Source of the DNA: an uncultured Gammaproteobacteria bacterium
GTDB lineage: Bacteria; Pseudomonadota; Gammaproteobacteria; HK1
Direction: 5' to 3'
DNA: 64,000 nt
Assembly: GCA_958295465.1 (NCBI GenBank)
Contig: OY282353.1
Location: forward strand, 5,611,690-5,675,689
Both the position numbers and the translations under genes were made by a program. Shown here in pieces: positions 34,338 to 43,109 of this stretch (position 1 is its first letter; the number at the start of each line of letters is the position of its first letter). The notes under the pieces are model-generated. The model was given only the letters and a program-made list of their open reading frames with translations. It was not told where the DNA came from and did no database searches.

Positions 34338-35921
34338 ATGTTGCACGACCATTCCGCACGGACGAAGACCCGGACCCCGCCCCGAGCAGGGGACTCGTCC
34401 AACCAGAGCTCGAAGCTGCACAACCACCACGCAGGGACGAGAACCCGGACCGGACGCGCGCTCGTCGCGGCCGCGGTATCGGCCGCGATCATCGGCGCCG
34501 TCGCGCTCGGCGAGCCCTGGAACCCGGCGAGCGCCGCGGCAGCCGCATCCGCCGGTGCCGGTGCGAATGCCGGAACCGGTGTCCCGATGGCCGCGGTGCA
34601 CGGCGGCTTCGCCGACCTCGTGAGCACGGTGCGGCCCGCCGTCGTCAACGTCGAGGTCACCCGCGCCATCCGGCCCGCCGCCCAGTCGCACGCATGGCGG
34701 CAGCGACCGGGAACGGAGATCCCGGAGTCCTTCCGGCGCTTCCTGCCGATGCCCTGGAATGGAGCGCCCGGCGTGCCGAGGGCCGAGGGCGTCGGCTCCG
34801 GATTCATCATCGACGCCTCGGGGCTCGTCGTCACCAGCCATCACGTGGTGAAGGGGGCGGACACGGTGACGGTCACGCTGCACGATGGACGGACGCTCGA
34901 AGCACGGGTCGCGGGCGCCGATCCGAAGACCGACCTCGCGCTCCTCGAGATCGACGCCGGCGAAGCGCTGCCGATCGTCGAATTCGGGGATTCCGATACG
35001 ACGCGGGTCGGCGACTGGGTGGTCGCGGTGGGGAGCCCCTTCGGGCTCGGCGGCACCGTCACCGCGGGCATCGTCTCCGCGCGGGGCCGTGACATCGGCT
35101 CGGGTCCCTACGACGACTACCTCCAGCTCGACGCCCCGATCAACCGCGGCAGCTCCGGCGGCCCGCTGTTCGACCGCGGCGGGCGCGTGATCGGCGTGAA
35201 CTCCGCGATCTTCAGCCCCACCGGCGGGAACGTCGGCATCGGCTTCGCGGTGCCCGCGAACGTCGCCGAGCCGGTCATCGAGTCGCTGCGCGCCGGCGGC
35301 AGGGTCGAGCGCGGCTGGCTGGGGGTGGCGATCCAGCACGTCGACGAGACCCTGGCCGAGGCGCTGGGCCTCGACGAAGCGAAGGGCGCGCTGGTGGCGT
35401 CGGTGATGGCGGACGGCCCCGCTGCCCGCGCGGGACTGCGCCCCGGCGACGTCATCGTCTCGTTCGCCGGACGACCGATCGATGCGATGAAGGATCTGCC
35501 CCGCATCGTCGCGGAGCTCGATACGGGGACCGAGGCGGAGGTCGAGATCCGGCGTGACGGTGGCCGGGAAACGCTCACCGCCACGGTCGGCGTGCAGGCG
35601 CAGGAAGGCGCATCGCTCGCCACGGCCCTGGCGGCAGACGACGGCGGCGACGCTCCGAGGCTCGGGGTGGCGCTCGCGGCGCGGGGCGAGCCGGGCGAGG
35701 CAGGGGTCTCGATCACCGGGGTCGTCCCCGGCAGCCCCGCCGCCCGCGCGGGACTGCGCCCCGGCGACGTCATCGTGCGCGCGGGGAGCAAGACAGTGAG
35801 CAGTCCCGGCGAAGTGGCCGGCGTGGTCCGCGCGGCGGCGTCCGGCGACAAGCCCCTGCTGCTGCTCGTCGAGCGCAACGACCACCGGCGTTACGTGGCG
35901 ATCGGCCTCGACCGGAGTTGA
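34338..35921 (+). CDS. HtrA/DegP-type periplasmic serine protease
   Basis: 527 residues from ATG 34338, 7 nt after AGGAGG. Basic N-terminus, then a signal anchor (ALVAAAVSAAIIGAVALG). Protease domain with the catalytic triad His in LVVTSHHVVKGADT, Asp in PKTDLALLEI and Ser in NRGSSGGPLFDRGG. Two PDZ domains (about residues 315-410 and 430-520), each with the AARAGLRPGDVIV carboxylate-binding segment. It degrades or refolds damaged envelope proteins. A second, N-truncated and frame-shifted copy begins at 62878; the copies flank the defence island in direct orientation. Confidence 0.93.
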   Translation: MLHDHSARTKTRTPPRAGDSSNQSSKLHNHHAGTRTRTGRALVAAAVSAAIIGAVALGEPWNPASAAAAASAGAGANAGTGVPMAAVHGGFADLVSTVRPAVVNVEVTRAIRPAAQSHAWRQRPGTEIPESFRRFLPMPWNGAPGVPRAEGVGSGFIIDASGLVVTSHHVVKGADTVTVTLHDGRTLEARVAGADPKTDLALLEIDAGEALPIVEFGDSDTTRVGDWVVAVGSPFGLGGTVTAGIVSARGRDIGSGPYDDYLQLDAPINRGSSGGPLFDRGGRVIGVNSAIFSPTGGNVGIGFAVPANVAEPVIESLRAGGRVERGWLGVAIQHVDETLAEALGLDEAKGALVASVMADGPAARAGLRPGDVIVSFAGRPIDAMKDLPRIVAELDTGTEAEVEIRRDGGRETLTATVGVQAQEGASLATALAADDGGDAPRLGVALAARGEPGEAGVSITGVVPGSPAARAGLRPGDVIVRAGSKTVSSPGEVAGVVRAAASGDKPLLLLVERNDHRRYVAIGLDRS

Positions 35922-36002
35922 GCGCCGGATGGCGGGCGGGGCGAGGAAGTGGTGAGCAGCCATTTCCACCTCGCCCACCCGCGGAGGATCGTTGAACGCC
36001 CG

Positions 36003-36353
36003 TCAGATGACGCAGATGTGCCGGCTGTCGGCTCCGGTCACGGTGCTCGGGGCGACGCGGGTGTCGAACGTAGCGAAACGTCCCTGCCGTTCGACGGCAA
36101 GCGCCAGCAGATACGCATCGGTGATCTGCTTCGGCCCGATGGCGTGGTGCCAATCAGCGACGCCCGGGCTCAGAAGACTCGTCGTGTCGGGCCAGAACCG
36201 ATGATGGCGGGTGGCGGTCGCCTGGCGGAGTCGTTCGGCGACGGCGAGCACCGGCAGGTGGTCGGGATAGCCGGGTTGCGCCATGATCCTCAGGCATCCG
36301 TTCTCGGTGATTGGACAAGTCGCCCACCCGTGATGGATGTTGTCCCTCGACAC
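36003..36353 (-). pseudogene. VapC-like PIN-domain toxin lacking its N-terminus
   Basis: WATCPITENGCLRIMAQPGY, LRQATATRHHRFWPDTTSLL and KQITDAYLLALAVERQGRFA match PIN toxins, with the conserved Glu and the Asp of TDAYL and the TFD motif. The first about 30 residues, carrying the first catalytic Asp (usually LLDVNVLIAL), are missing and replaced by unrelated sequence. A GTG at 36353 could start it, but the active site would be incomplete. No antitoxin is next to it. Confidence 0.6.
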
Positions 36354-36465
36354 ACACCCCGCGCAGGGACTCGATCGCGCGGAGATCGACCAAGTGGCCG
36401 GGCTGCGCCATGCGCAGCTTCATCATCGGGATCAGGCTCATGCCACCTGCATCGGTCAAAACCAC
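36345..36465 (-). pseudogene. Fragment of a CoxM-type FAD-binding subunit
   Basis: GGMSLIPMMKLRMAQPGHLV and DLRAIESLRGV match the flavin-binding loop of molybdenum hydroxylase medium subunits (usual form: GGQSLLPMMKLRLA). Only about 35 residues remain, fused to the VapC stub. Confidence 0.5.
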
Positions 36466-36607
36466 TGTGCAGAGGGAGTAGCGGCCGGGGAAGAAGACGC
36501 ACATCGGCCGCGAGCCCATCCCATCCCAACCCGGCATGGCCGGAACCAAACGCCGGTTGGCGAAAATCATCGTCGTTTTGTCGAAGACTTCACGGATAGG
36601 GGACCAA

Positions 36608-39600
36608 ATGCAGTCTTCCGGCGCAATCGCCGCGCCCGTCCGGCAGGATTATTCTTTATTCTCCGCGAGGCCCGGGCCAAGCTCCCATCGGCGCCGAGGC
36701 GCCCCGGGCGGAGATGATGCCTTGCCTGCCCCATCCACCCCACCCCCGCTCGACTTCGCCGGAGACCCGGCCGCGCTTTCCGCCGTCGCGGAAGCCCTGC
36801 GGCTCGCCCACGGGCACCAGTTCAATCCCGCCTTCGCCAGCGAGACGGCGCGCATCGACCCCCTTCCCCACCAGCGCATCGCGGTCTACGAGCGCATGCT
36901 CCGACAGGATCCGTTGCGCTTCCTCCTGGCCGACGACGCCGGAGCCGGCAAGACCATCATGACCGGTCTCTACGTGCGCGAGATGCTCGCGCGCGGGCGC
37001 ATCCGGCGGGTGCTCGTGGTCCCGCCCGCCGGCCTCGTCGGGAACTGGGAGCGGGAGCTCCGCACCCTGTTCCGCCTGCAATTCCGCATCGTCTCCGGGG
37101 CGGACGCGCGGGCCGGCAATCCGTTCCGGGGCACTGGAAGCGACCTCGTCATCGTGTCGCTGGACACCCTGGCCGGCGGACAGGCGTTCGGCGCGCTGCG
37201 GGAGGCCGGCGTGCCCGCCTACGATCTCGTCGTCTTCGACGAAGCGCACAAGCTGGCCGCCGTGACCGAGAACCACCGTGTCCGCAAGACGCGGCGCTAC
37301 AAGTTGGCGGAAACGCTGGCCGGCGGCGGCGTTTCGGTGGGCCGGGGTGCTTCGGCGGGCCGGAGTGCTTCGGTGGGTTGGGGCGTTTCGGCGGGCCAGA
37401 ATGTTTCGACGAGTCGGAGTGCTTCGCCAGACCGCGGAGTTTCGGCAGACCACACCGCCCCGGCAAACCGCACCGCCTCGACGAACCGCACCGCCTCGGC
37501 GGACCGCTTCGCCGGTCTCGGCTGGTCGGCCCGGCATCTGCTGCTACTCACCGCGACCCCGCACATGGGAAGGGACTCGCCCTGGCACCACCTCTGGCGG
37601 CTGCTCGACCCGCGGATCTTCTCGACCGGCGAGGCGCTCCGCCGCTTCCCGCAACCGGAGCGGGTCCGCCACTTCATCCGCCGCACCAAGGAGGAGATGG
37701 TCGGCCTGGACGGCCGCCCCCTCTACCGGCAGCGCGCGTGCGACACCTTCAGCTACGCCCTGAGCCCCGGCCCGGAAGGCGAGCAGGCGTTGTACGACCT
37801 CACCACCGCCTACCTCCGCCGCGTCTACAACCGCGCGCTCGACAACCGTCCGGCGGTCCGGCTCGCGATGAGCGTCTTTCAGCGGCGGCTCGCCAGCTCG
37901 ACCTGGGCGCTGCTGCGCTCCTTCGAGCGGAGGATCGGGAAACTCAGGCAGACCATCGACGATCTGCAATCCGGGAGGATGGACGCGGCGGAGCTCGCGC
38001 GCCGTCAGCGCGGTCTCGACCGCGAGTACCGGGAGGACTTCTTCGACATCCACGGCGCCGAGGACGAGGCCCCCGGCACTCCCGACACACCCGGCGCCCG
38101 TGACGCCGGCGCCGGAGGCGGTGGCCCCGCCGCGTTTGCGCGCCGCCGGCGCGGCCTCGACCGCAAGCACCGGGAGGACTTCTTCGATGCCCACGGCGCC
38201 GAGGACGGCGCTCCCGATACCCCCGGCACTCGTGACGCCGGCGCCCGTAACGCTGGTATCCGCAACGCCAGCATCCGTGACACCGTTACCGGAGGCACCG
38301 GCAGCGCCGCCGGCGCCGAACCCGCCGACAGCATCCACGCCGGCGAGCGGAACGAGAGCTACGAAGATGCGGTGCTCGGTGCGGTGATCGCCGTCACCGT
38401 CGAGGAGCTGCGACACGAGATCAAGGCGCTCGAAGACTTGGGCGCGCGTGCGCGCAGGCTCTTCGAGTCGGGCCGCGAATCGAAGTTCGAGAAGCTGCGC
38501 GAGGTGCTCGAAGACCCGCACCACGCGGGCGAGAAGTGGCTGATCTTCAGCGAGCACCGCGACACCGTGGAGTACCTGATCCGCCGCCTGGAAGGGCTCG
38601 GCTTCTCGGGGCGCATCGCGCAGATCCACGGCGGCATGGCCTGGCCCGAACGCGAGGAGCAGGTGGCGCGCTTCCGCCGGCCGGACGGCGCCCGCTACCT
38701 CGTCGCCACCGACGCCGCGGGCGAAGGCATCAACCTCCAGTTCTGCCGGCTGATGGTGAACTACGACGTGCCCTGGAACCCGGCGCGGCTCGAACAGCGC
38801 ATGGGCCGCATCCACCGCTACGGCCAGCAACGCGACGTGCGGATCGTCAACCTCATCGCGGGCGGCACCCACGAAGGGCGGGTGCTCAAGGTCCTGCTCG
38901 AAAAGCTCGAAGCGATCCGCCGCGAACTCCGCTCCGACAAGGTGTTCGACGTCATCGGGCAGCTTTTCGAGAACGCCTCGTTGCGCGAATACATGATCGA
39001 GGCGCTCACCGCCGAGGGCGAACGGCGCGTCCTGGAGCGGGTCGGGAGCGCACTCACCGGGGAGCGGGTGCGCGGCATCGGAGAGCGGGAGCGGCGCATC
39101 TACGGCGCTCCGCCGGGATCGGGGGAGATCGCCGAACGCCTCGACGGGCTCCGGGACGACATGGAGCGCGAGCGTTACCTGCAACTCCTGCCCGGCTACG
39201 TGCGGCGCTTCGTCGAGAAGGCCGCCGGCCTGCTCGACCTGGAGATCCGTGGAGATCTCGACGGCCTCTTCTCCCTCGCCCCGCGACGCGCGGGCGCACT
39301 CGATCCGCTGCTGCCCGCGCTCGAAAGCTATCCCGCCGCGGCGCGCGAGCGCCTGTGCGTGCGCCGGCCCGAGACGGTGCAGGGGCCGAGGCCGGCGGTA
39401 AGCCAACCCTACCCCGAGACGGTACGGGGGCCGGCAGGCCAGCTTGACCCCGAGGCGGCGCAGAGACCGGCAACCTGGCTCTACCCCGATGCAACGCAGA
39501 GACCGACCACCCATCCCTATCCCGAGGCAGCGCAGGGATCAGCCGCTCGGCCCTGCTCCGAAGCGGGGCAGGGGCCGGCGGCCCAACCCGACACCCCCTG

Positions 39601-40849
39601 CATCTGGCTGCACCCCGGCGAGCCGGTCTTCGAGGCGCTGTCCCACCGGACCCTGACGGCGTTCGGCCGCGACGCCCGGCGCGGCGCGATCTTCACGGAC
39701 CCCAGGGCGGATGCCCCATACTTCTTCCACCTCGCCGTGGTGTCCGTCGAGCGGGAACCGGAGTCCGGGCCGGACGAACCGGGAACGCCCGACCTGTTCG
39801 GGGTGGAGGCGGCGGATCGGACCGGGATGGATACCGCAAACCGGATCGGGGCCGATGCCGAAAGCCGGGCCGGATCGGCCAAGCCACTCAGACCGAGTGG
39901 ATCGGTCGGACCCCACCATCGCCAAACCATCGAACGCCGGTTGCTGGGGCTTCGCCACGGCGAAGATAGCGCCCCGGCCGAATGCCCCGTCGAGCACTTG
40001 CTCCTGCTGCACGGGGCGCCGGACGTTCCCCCCGGCGCGGTCCCGCTGGCCGGCCGCGGCGACGTCATGCGCACCGAGGCGGCCGGCTTCGCCGAGCGGC
40101 AGGTTCTGGATCGGCTGGTGGCGGAACACCGGGACGCGGTGCGCGCCGAGCTGCCCGAGCGGCGCCGCCGGACCGTCATCGGCTTCGACCTTCACGCCGC
40201 CGACCTGGCCGCCCGCCGCGCAAAGTTGTCCGGGCGTCGCGCCGGAGCGGAGCGCGCCGGGGCGAAAGCAGACGATGCGCTCGACGAGATCAAACGGGAT
40301 CAGCGATTGCTCTCCGCCGGGAAGGAACGCGCCCTCGCCCGGCTCGATGCCGCGCCCGATCGGATCGTCCCCGGCGGCGTCCGCTTTCTCGCCCACGCGC
40401 TCGCCGTGCCCGCCGGCGACTCCGGGGAGGAGGGCGAACGCTACGACGCGCGGGTCGAGGAGATCGCCGTCCGCATCGCCCTCGCGTGGGAGCGGGAGCG
40501 CGGCGGGGAGGTCCGCGACGTTTCCAGGCCCGAGCTTGCCCGCCCGGCCGGCCTCCCCGACTGGCCGGGCTTCGATCTCCTCTCCACGCATCCGGAAGGC
40601 GAAGTGCGCCACATCGAAGTCAAGGGCCGGGCGGGACGGGGGAGCATCCGGATGGAGACCAACGAATGGAAACAGGCCTGCCATCTCGGCGAGCGCTACT
40701 GGCTCTACGTCGTCTTCGACTGCGCGACGCCCGCGCCGCGGCTGCTGCGGATACAGGATCCCTTCGACAAGCTGCTCGCAAAGAGCCGCGAGTCTTCCGA
40801 GTACACCATCTCCGCCAAGTCACTGGTCGAGGCGGCGGAGCAAGCCTGA
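36608..40849 (+). CDS. SNF2-type helicase with C-terminal DUF3883 domain
   Basis: About 1413 residues; the start is uncertain (ATG 36608 or 36536; conserved homology begins near 36750). Superfamily 2 motifs: I LLADDAGAGKTIMTGLYVRE, II YDLVVFDEAHKLAA, III LLLLTATPHMG, then V/VI LVATDAAGEGINLQF and RLEQRMGRIHRYGQ. The C-terminal about 130 residues carry a DUF3883 nuclease-like fold (FDLLSTHPEGEVRHIEVKGR, NEWKQACHLGERYWLYVVFD), common in defence helicases. Likely the translocase of a restriction-like system with the DUF1156 and DUF499 proteins. Three low-complexity stretches interrupt it in frame (37331-37507, 37997-38330, 39361-39592). Confidence 0.85.
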   Translation: MQSSGAIAAPVRQDYSLFSARPGPSSHRRRGAPGGDDALPAPSTPPPLDFAGDPAALSAVAEALRLAHGHQFNPAFASETARIDPLPHQRIAVYERMLRQDPLRFLLADDAGAGKTIMTGLYVREMLARGRIRRVLVVPPAGLVGNWERELRTLFRLQFRIVSGADARAGNPFRGTGSDLVIVSLDTLAGGQAFGALREAGVPAYDLVVFDEAHKLAAVTENHRVRKTRRYKLAETLAGGGVSVGRGASAGRSASVGWGVSAGQNVSTSRSASPDRGVSADHTAPANRTASTNRTASADRFAGLGWSARHLLLLTATPHMGRDSPWHHLWRLLDPRIFSTGEALRRFPQPERVRHFIRRTKEEMVGLDGRPLYRQRACDTFSYALSPGPEGEQALYDLTTAYLRRVYNRALDNRPAVRLAMSVFQRRLASSTWALLRSFERRIGKLRQTIDDLQSGRMDAAELARRQRGLDREYREDFFDIHGAEDEAPGTPDTPGARDAGAGGGGPAAFARRRRGLDRKHREDFFDAHGAEDGAPDTPGTRDAGARNAGIRNASIRDTVTGGTGSAAGAEPADSIHAGERNESYEDAVLGAVIAVTVEELRHEIKALEDLGARARRLFESGRESKFEKLREVLEDPHHAGEKWLIFSEHRDTVEYLIRRLEGLGFSGRIAQIHGGMAWPEREEQVARFRRPDGARYLVATDAAGEGINLQFCRLMVNYDVPWNPARLEQRMGRIHRYGQQRDVRIVNLIAGGTHEGRVLKVLLEKLEAIRRELRSDKVFDVIGQLFENASLREYMIEALTAEGERRVLERVGSALTGERVRGIGERERRIYGAPPGSGEIAERLDGLRDDMERERYLQLLPGYVRRFVEKAAGLLDLEIRGDLDGLFSLAPRRAGALDPLLPALESYPAAARERLCVRRPETVQGPRPAVSQPYPETVRGPAGQLDPEAAQRPATWLYPDATQRPTTHPYPEAAQGSAARPCSEAGQGPAAQPDTPCIWLHPGEPVFEALSHRTLTAFGRDARRGAIFTDPRADAPYFFHLAVVSVEREPESGPDEPGTPDLFGVEAADRTGMDTANRIGADAESRAGSAKPLRPSGSVGPHHRQTIERRLLGLRHGEDSAPAECPVEHLLLLHGAPDVPPGAVPLAGRGDVMRTEAAGFAERQVLDRLVAEHRDAVRAELPERRRRTVIGFDLHAADLAARRAKLSGRRAGAERAGAKADDALDEIKRDQRLLSAGKERALARLDAAPDRIVPGGVRFLAHALAVPAGDSGEEGERYDARVEEIAVRIALAWERERGGEVRDVSRPELARPAGLPDWPGFDLLSTHPEGEVRHIEVKGRAGRGSIRMETNEWKQACHLGERYWLYVVFDCATPAPRLLRIQDPFDKLLAKSRESSEYTISAKSLVEAAEQA
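37331..37507 (+). repeat. 18-bp tandem repeat (about 10 units) inside the helicase gene
   Basis: Units such as GCTTCGGCGGGCCGGAGT encode a 6-residue repeat of the type ASAGRS or VSVGRG. The array lies between motif II and motif III, in place of the short loop expected there. The reading frame is kept. Confidence 0.8.
37997..38330 (+). repeat. Duplicated segment and low-complexity stretch in the helicase gene
   Basis: GLDREYREDFFDIHGAEDEA (about 38010-38070) recurs as GLDRKHREDFFDAHGAEDGA (about 38150-38210), each followed by a Pro/Thr/Asp/Ala-rich run. About 140 bp duplicated in frame, then a degenerate Ala/Arg/Asn-rich tail. Confidence 0.7.
39361..39592 (+). repeat. Degenerate Pro/Gln-rich tandem repeats in the helicase gene
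   Basis: Encodes recurring units like YPETVRGPAGQ, DPEAAQRPATW, YPDATQRPTTH and YPEAAQGSAAR. Inserted after the helicase core. Confidence 0.7.
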
Positions 40850-41054
40850 AGCCTGACTCGAGCCGGACGAGCAGCGCCGTCTTGCCGTTGCCGCGCGGTC
40901 CGTAGAGCACGATCTCGCGCGGAGGCGGACGCCCGCGCCGCACTTCGGCCACAAACGCCCGGCAGGCGGCTTGCGCGGATTCCCGCCCGGCCAGGTAGGG
41001 CGGCAACCCGCCGGGGCCGGCTCGGAAAGGACCCAGGGGCTCGCGCATCGTCAT
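40846..41054 (-). pseudogene. N-terminal stub of an AAA ATPase
   Basis: From ATG 41054: MTMREPLGPFRAGPGGLPPY, LAGRESAQAACRAFVAEVRR, then the Walker A IVLYGPRGNGKTALLVRLES. Homology ends at the 3' end of the convergent helicase gene near 40850, so everything after the P-loop is gone. Confidence 0.7.
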
Positions 41055-41247
41055 GGCGCGAGTATGGAACGCATGACCGGAACCGTAGCGATCCAGCGAC
41101 AATGCAAGGGCGACGGTGACACCGTGTGGCCGGAGCGTCATCGTACCGCCTGCGGCTCGCATGAGCTCGCCGGTGGCCGGCATTCGCCGGCGGTCGTGGG
41201 CCGTGCCTTTACGCCCGGGATCGACGCTGGTGCGCTAAGCTGCCCTC

Positions 41248-41352
41248 ATGAATCCCAAGCGCAAGCTGCCCATCGGCATCCGGATCTTCCGCACCATCCG
41301 CGAGGAGGGCTGCTACTACGTCGACAAGATCGCCTGCGTCGGCCGTCTGGAC
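41248..41352 (+). pseudogene. N-terminal stub of an AAA-ATPase-like/PD-(D/E)XK protein
   Basis: MNPKRKLPIGIRIFRTIREE and GCYYVDKIACVGRL match the start of the AAA-ATPase-like family (usual form: LPIGIQTFREIREEGYYYVDKT). About 35 residues remain; the frame then runs into unrelated sequence. Confidence 0.65.
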
Positions 41353-41410
41353 ATGACGGTGCCGAGCCGCCGAACGCGCGTGACGGCAGGCCCCGGCGGT
41401 CGGCGGATCT

Positions 41411-41760
41411 GTGGTGGTGTTCAAGGATGGGGAGATCGTCCGGGAGAAGCCGGACCGGGAACTTCTGCGGGGGCGAGAAGCGACGGCGGAGCAGGGCTGA
41501 AGGGAGGACGATCCCGAAACGAGATCGATGAAACGGGAGCCGCACACGTCGACGTCACCATCCGGAATCCGGCGGAGCCGGAGAGAAGCTGGAAGGGGCC
41601 GTTTCCGGTGGACACCGGGGCGATCGATTCTCTCGTGCCGAGGCCGCGTCTGGAGGTCATCGGCATTGAACCCGAGGGACAGCGGGTGTACGAGTTGGCC
41701 GACGGCAGTGAAATCGAAATGGACGTTGCGGTTGCCCGCATTGAGTTCATATCAACATGC
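41411..41760 (+). pseudogene. Scraps of a small protein tail and a retropepsin-like protease
   Basis: Two pieces. VVFKDGEIVREKPDRELLRG ends at a TGA at 41498-41500, the tail of an unrecognised small protein. Then HVDVTIRNPAEPERSWKGPF, PVDTGAIDSLVPRPRLEVIG and VYELADGSEIEMDVAVARIE match clan AA aspartic proteases; the usual ATG is ACG here and the gene ends abruptly after EFISTC at the start of the next gene. The catalytic DTGA motif is intact but the protein is cut at both ends. Confidence 0.55.
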
Positions 41761-43109
41761 TGATGCCGAAGGTCACTGCGCTCATGTCCTCCATCCGGGC
41801 CGGCGAAGACACCGAGCTCGAACTGAAGGAAGTCGTGTTCCGGGGGGATCGGGTCTCGTTCGCCTCGGAAGAAGGCCGGGCTGCGCCGATGCTCGCCGAA
41901 GTCTTCGTCAGCATGACCAACACCAGGGGCGGGACGGTGGTGATGGGGGTGCGCGATTCGGACCGCGCAGTGGTGGGAATCGACACCGGGAAACGCGATC
42001 TCCTGGAGCAGCTCGTAATCAACGCTGCCACCAACAACTGCATCCCGACGATCGTCCCGGCGCTGAACTGGGAATATCTGCCCGCGGAAGACGATGCCCC
42101 CAAGCTGTGCCTGATCATCGAGATTCCACCGGCCATGTTCGACGTGCACCAGACGAGCGATGGGCGCTACCTCCAACGCATCGGCAGCCACCGGCGACTG
42201 ATACCCTCCGAGCGGCTTGCCCGCATGTTGAGCGCCCGCCGCCTGGCCAGCCCAATAGAAGAACGGCCGGTGATCGGCAGCAGTCTGGACGATCTGGACA
42301 AATGCCGTCTGAAGAAATACTTCCGCACCCGATTCCAGGACTGGTCGCCGCCGGACGAGTGGGCTCCTGCACTCGCCGCTCACAAGCTCGTCGTGCTCAC
42401 CGATGCCGGTCCGGTGCCGACGCATCTGGGAATTCTCCTCTTCGCCGAGCAGCCCGAGCAGCACGTCCACGGCGCATACATCGACGTGGCTTCGTACAAA
42501 CACGATACGCCCGACGGCAATACGGCGGACAGCGAGCGCATCACCGGGCCACTGCCGGAGCAGATCGCCCGGGCATTGACGTATCTCCGAGTCTCCCCCC
42601 TGACACCGACGGTTTCCAGGAAGGACGGCGGCGGTCGCCACGACTACCCGAGTTATTCCGACCGTGCGCTCCAGGAAGCCATCGTGAACGCCGTCGTCCA
42701 CCGGGATTACGAGATCGGGGGCTCGCAGATCATCATCCGTCTGTTCCCCGACCGTATCGAGTTCCGGAACCCGGGGGCACTCTACAACACGCTGACCGTG
42801 GAGAACCTGTACGCGGGCTGCCAGCCCGTGCGCCGCAACCAGCTCCTCGCCGGCTTCATGCGGGACTACAAGAGCACGGTCACCGGCGGCAGCTTCATGG
42901 AAGCGCGGGGCGAGGGATTCTTGAACCTGGTGCGGGACAGCCTGCGCCTGTCGGGACGACGGCCGGAGCTGGAGCAGATCGGGAATGCGATCAAGCTGAC
43001 GATCCATGCGGCGCAATACGAGGATGAGGGCGAGGAGGTATATGCACATGAAAAGCACGATGTAAAAATCCTTGAGTCATACCCGCCTCCCGGGAGTCGG
43101 TATCGATGA
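41757..43109 (+). CDS. AlbA_2/Schlafen-domain ATP-binding protein
   Basis: 450 residues. N-terminal AlbA_2 (Schlafen core) domain: AGEDTELELKEVVFRGDRVS, MTNTRGGTVVMGVRDSDRAV. C-terminal GHKL-type ATPase region: LQEAIVNAVVHRDYEIGG, IRLFPDRIEFRNPGAL. Such proteins are called predicted transcriptional regulators or helicase-like and are frequent in defence islands. ATG 41757 or 41784. Its stop overlaps the start of the methylase gene (ATGA), so they are translationally coupled and may act together. Confidence 0.8.
   Translation: MLMPKVTALMSSIRAGEDTELELKEVVFRGDRVSFASEEGRAAPMLAEVFVSMTNTRGGTVVMGVRDSDRAVVGIDTGKRDLLEQLVINAATNNCIPTIVPALNWEYLPAEDDAPKLCLIIEIPPAMFDVHQTSDGRYLQRIGSHRRLIPSERLARMLSARRLASPIEERPVIGSSLDDLDKCRLKKYFRTRFQDWSPPDEWAPALAAHKLVVLTDAGPVPTHLGILLFAEQPEQHVHGAYIDVASYKHDTPDGNTADSERITGPLPEQIARALTYLRVSPLTPTVSRKDGGGRHDYPSYSDRALQEAIVNAVVHRDYEIGGSQIIIRLFPDRIEFRNPGALYNTLTVENLYAGCQPVRRNQLLAGFMRDYKSTVTGGSFMEARGEGFLNLVRDSLRLSGRRPELEQIGNAIKLTIHAAQYEDEGEEVYAHEKHDVKILESYPPPGSRYR

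Noticed and set aside
37331..37507. CRISPR array
   Set aside because: The 18-bp units are contiguous without spacers and lie inside a helicase reading frame.
37544..39514. 656-codon open frame antisense to the helicase
   Set aside because: The sense strand carries all helicase motifs; the antisense product has no recognisable domain.
41248..41763. One 171-residue gene
   Set aside because: Its parts match three unrelated families (AAA-like N-terminus, unknown tail, aspartic protease) in mixed frames, so it is a chance fusion of fragments.
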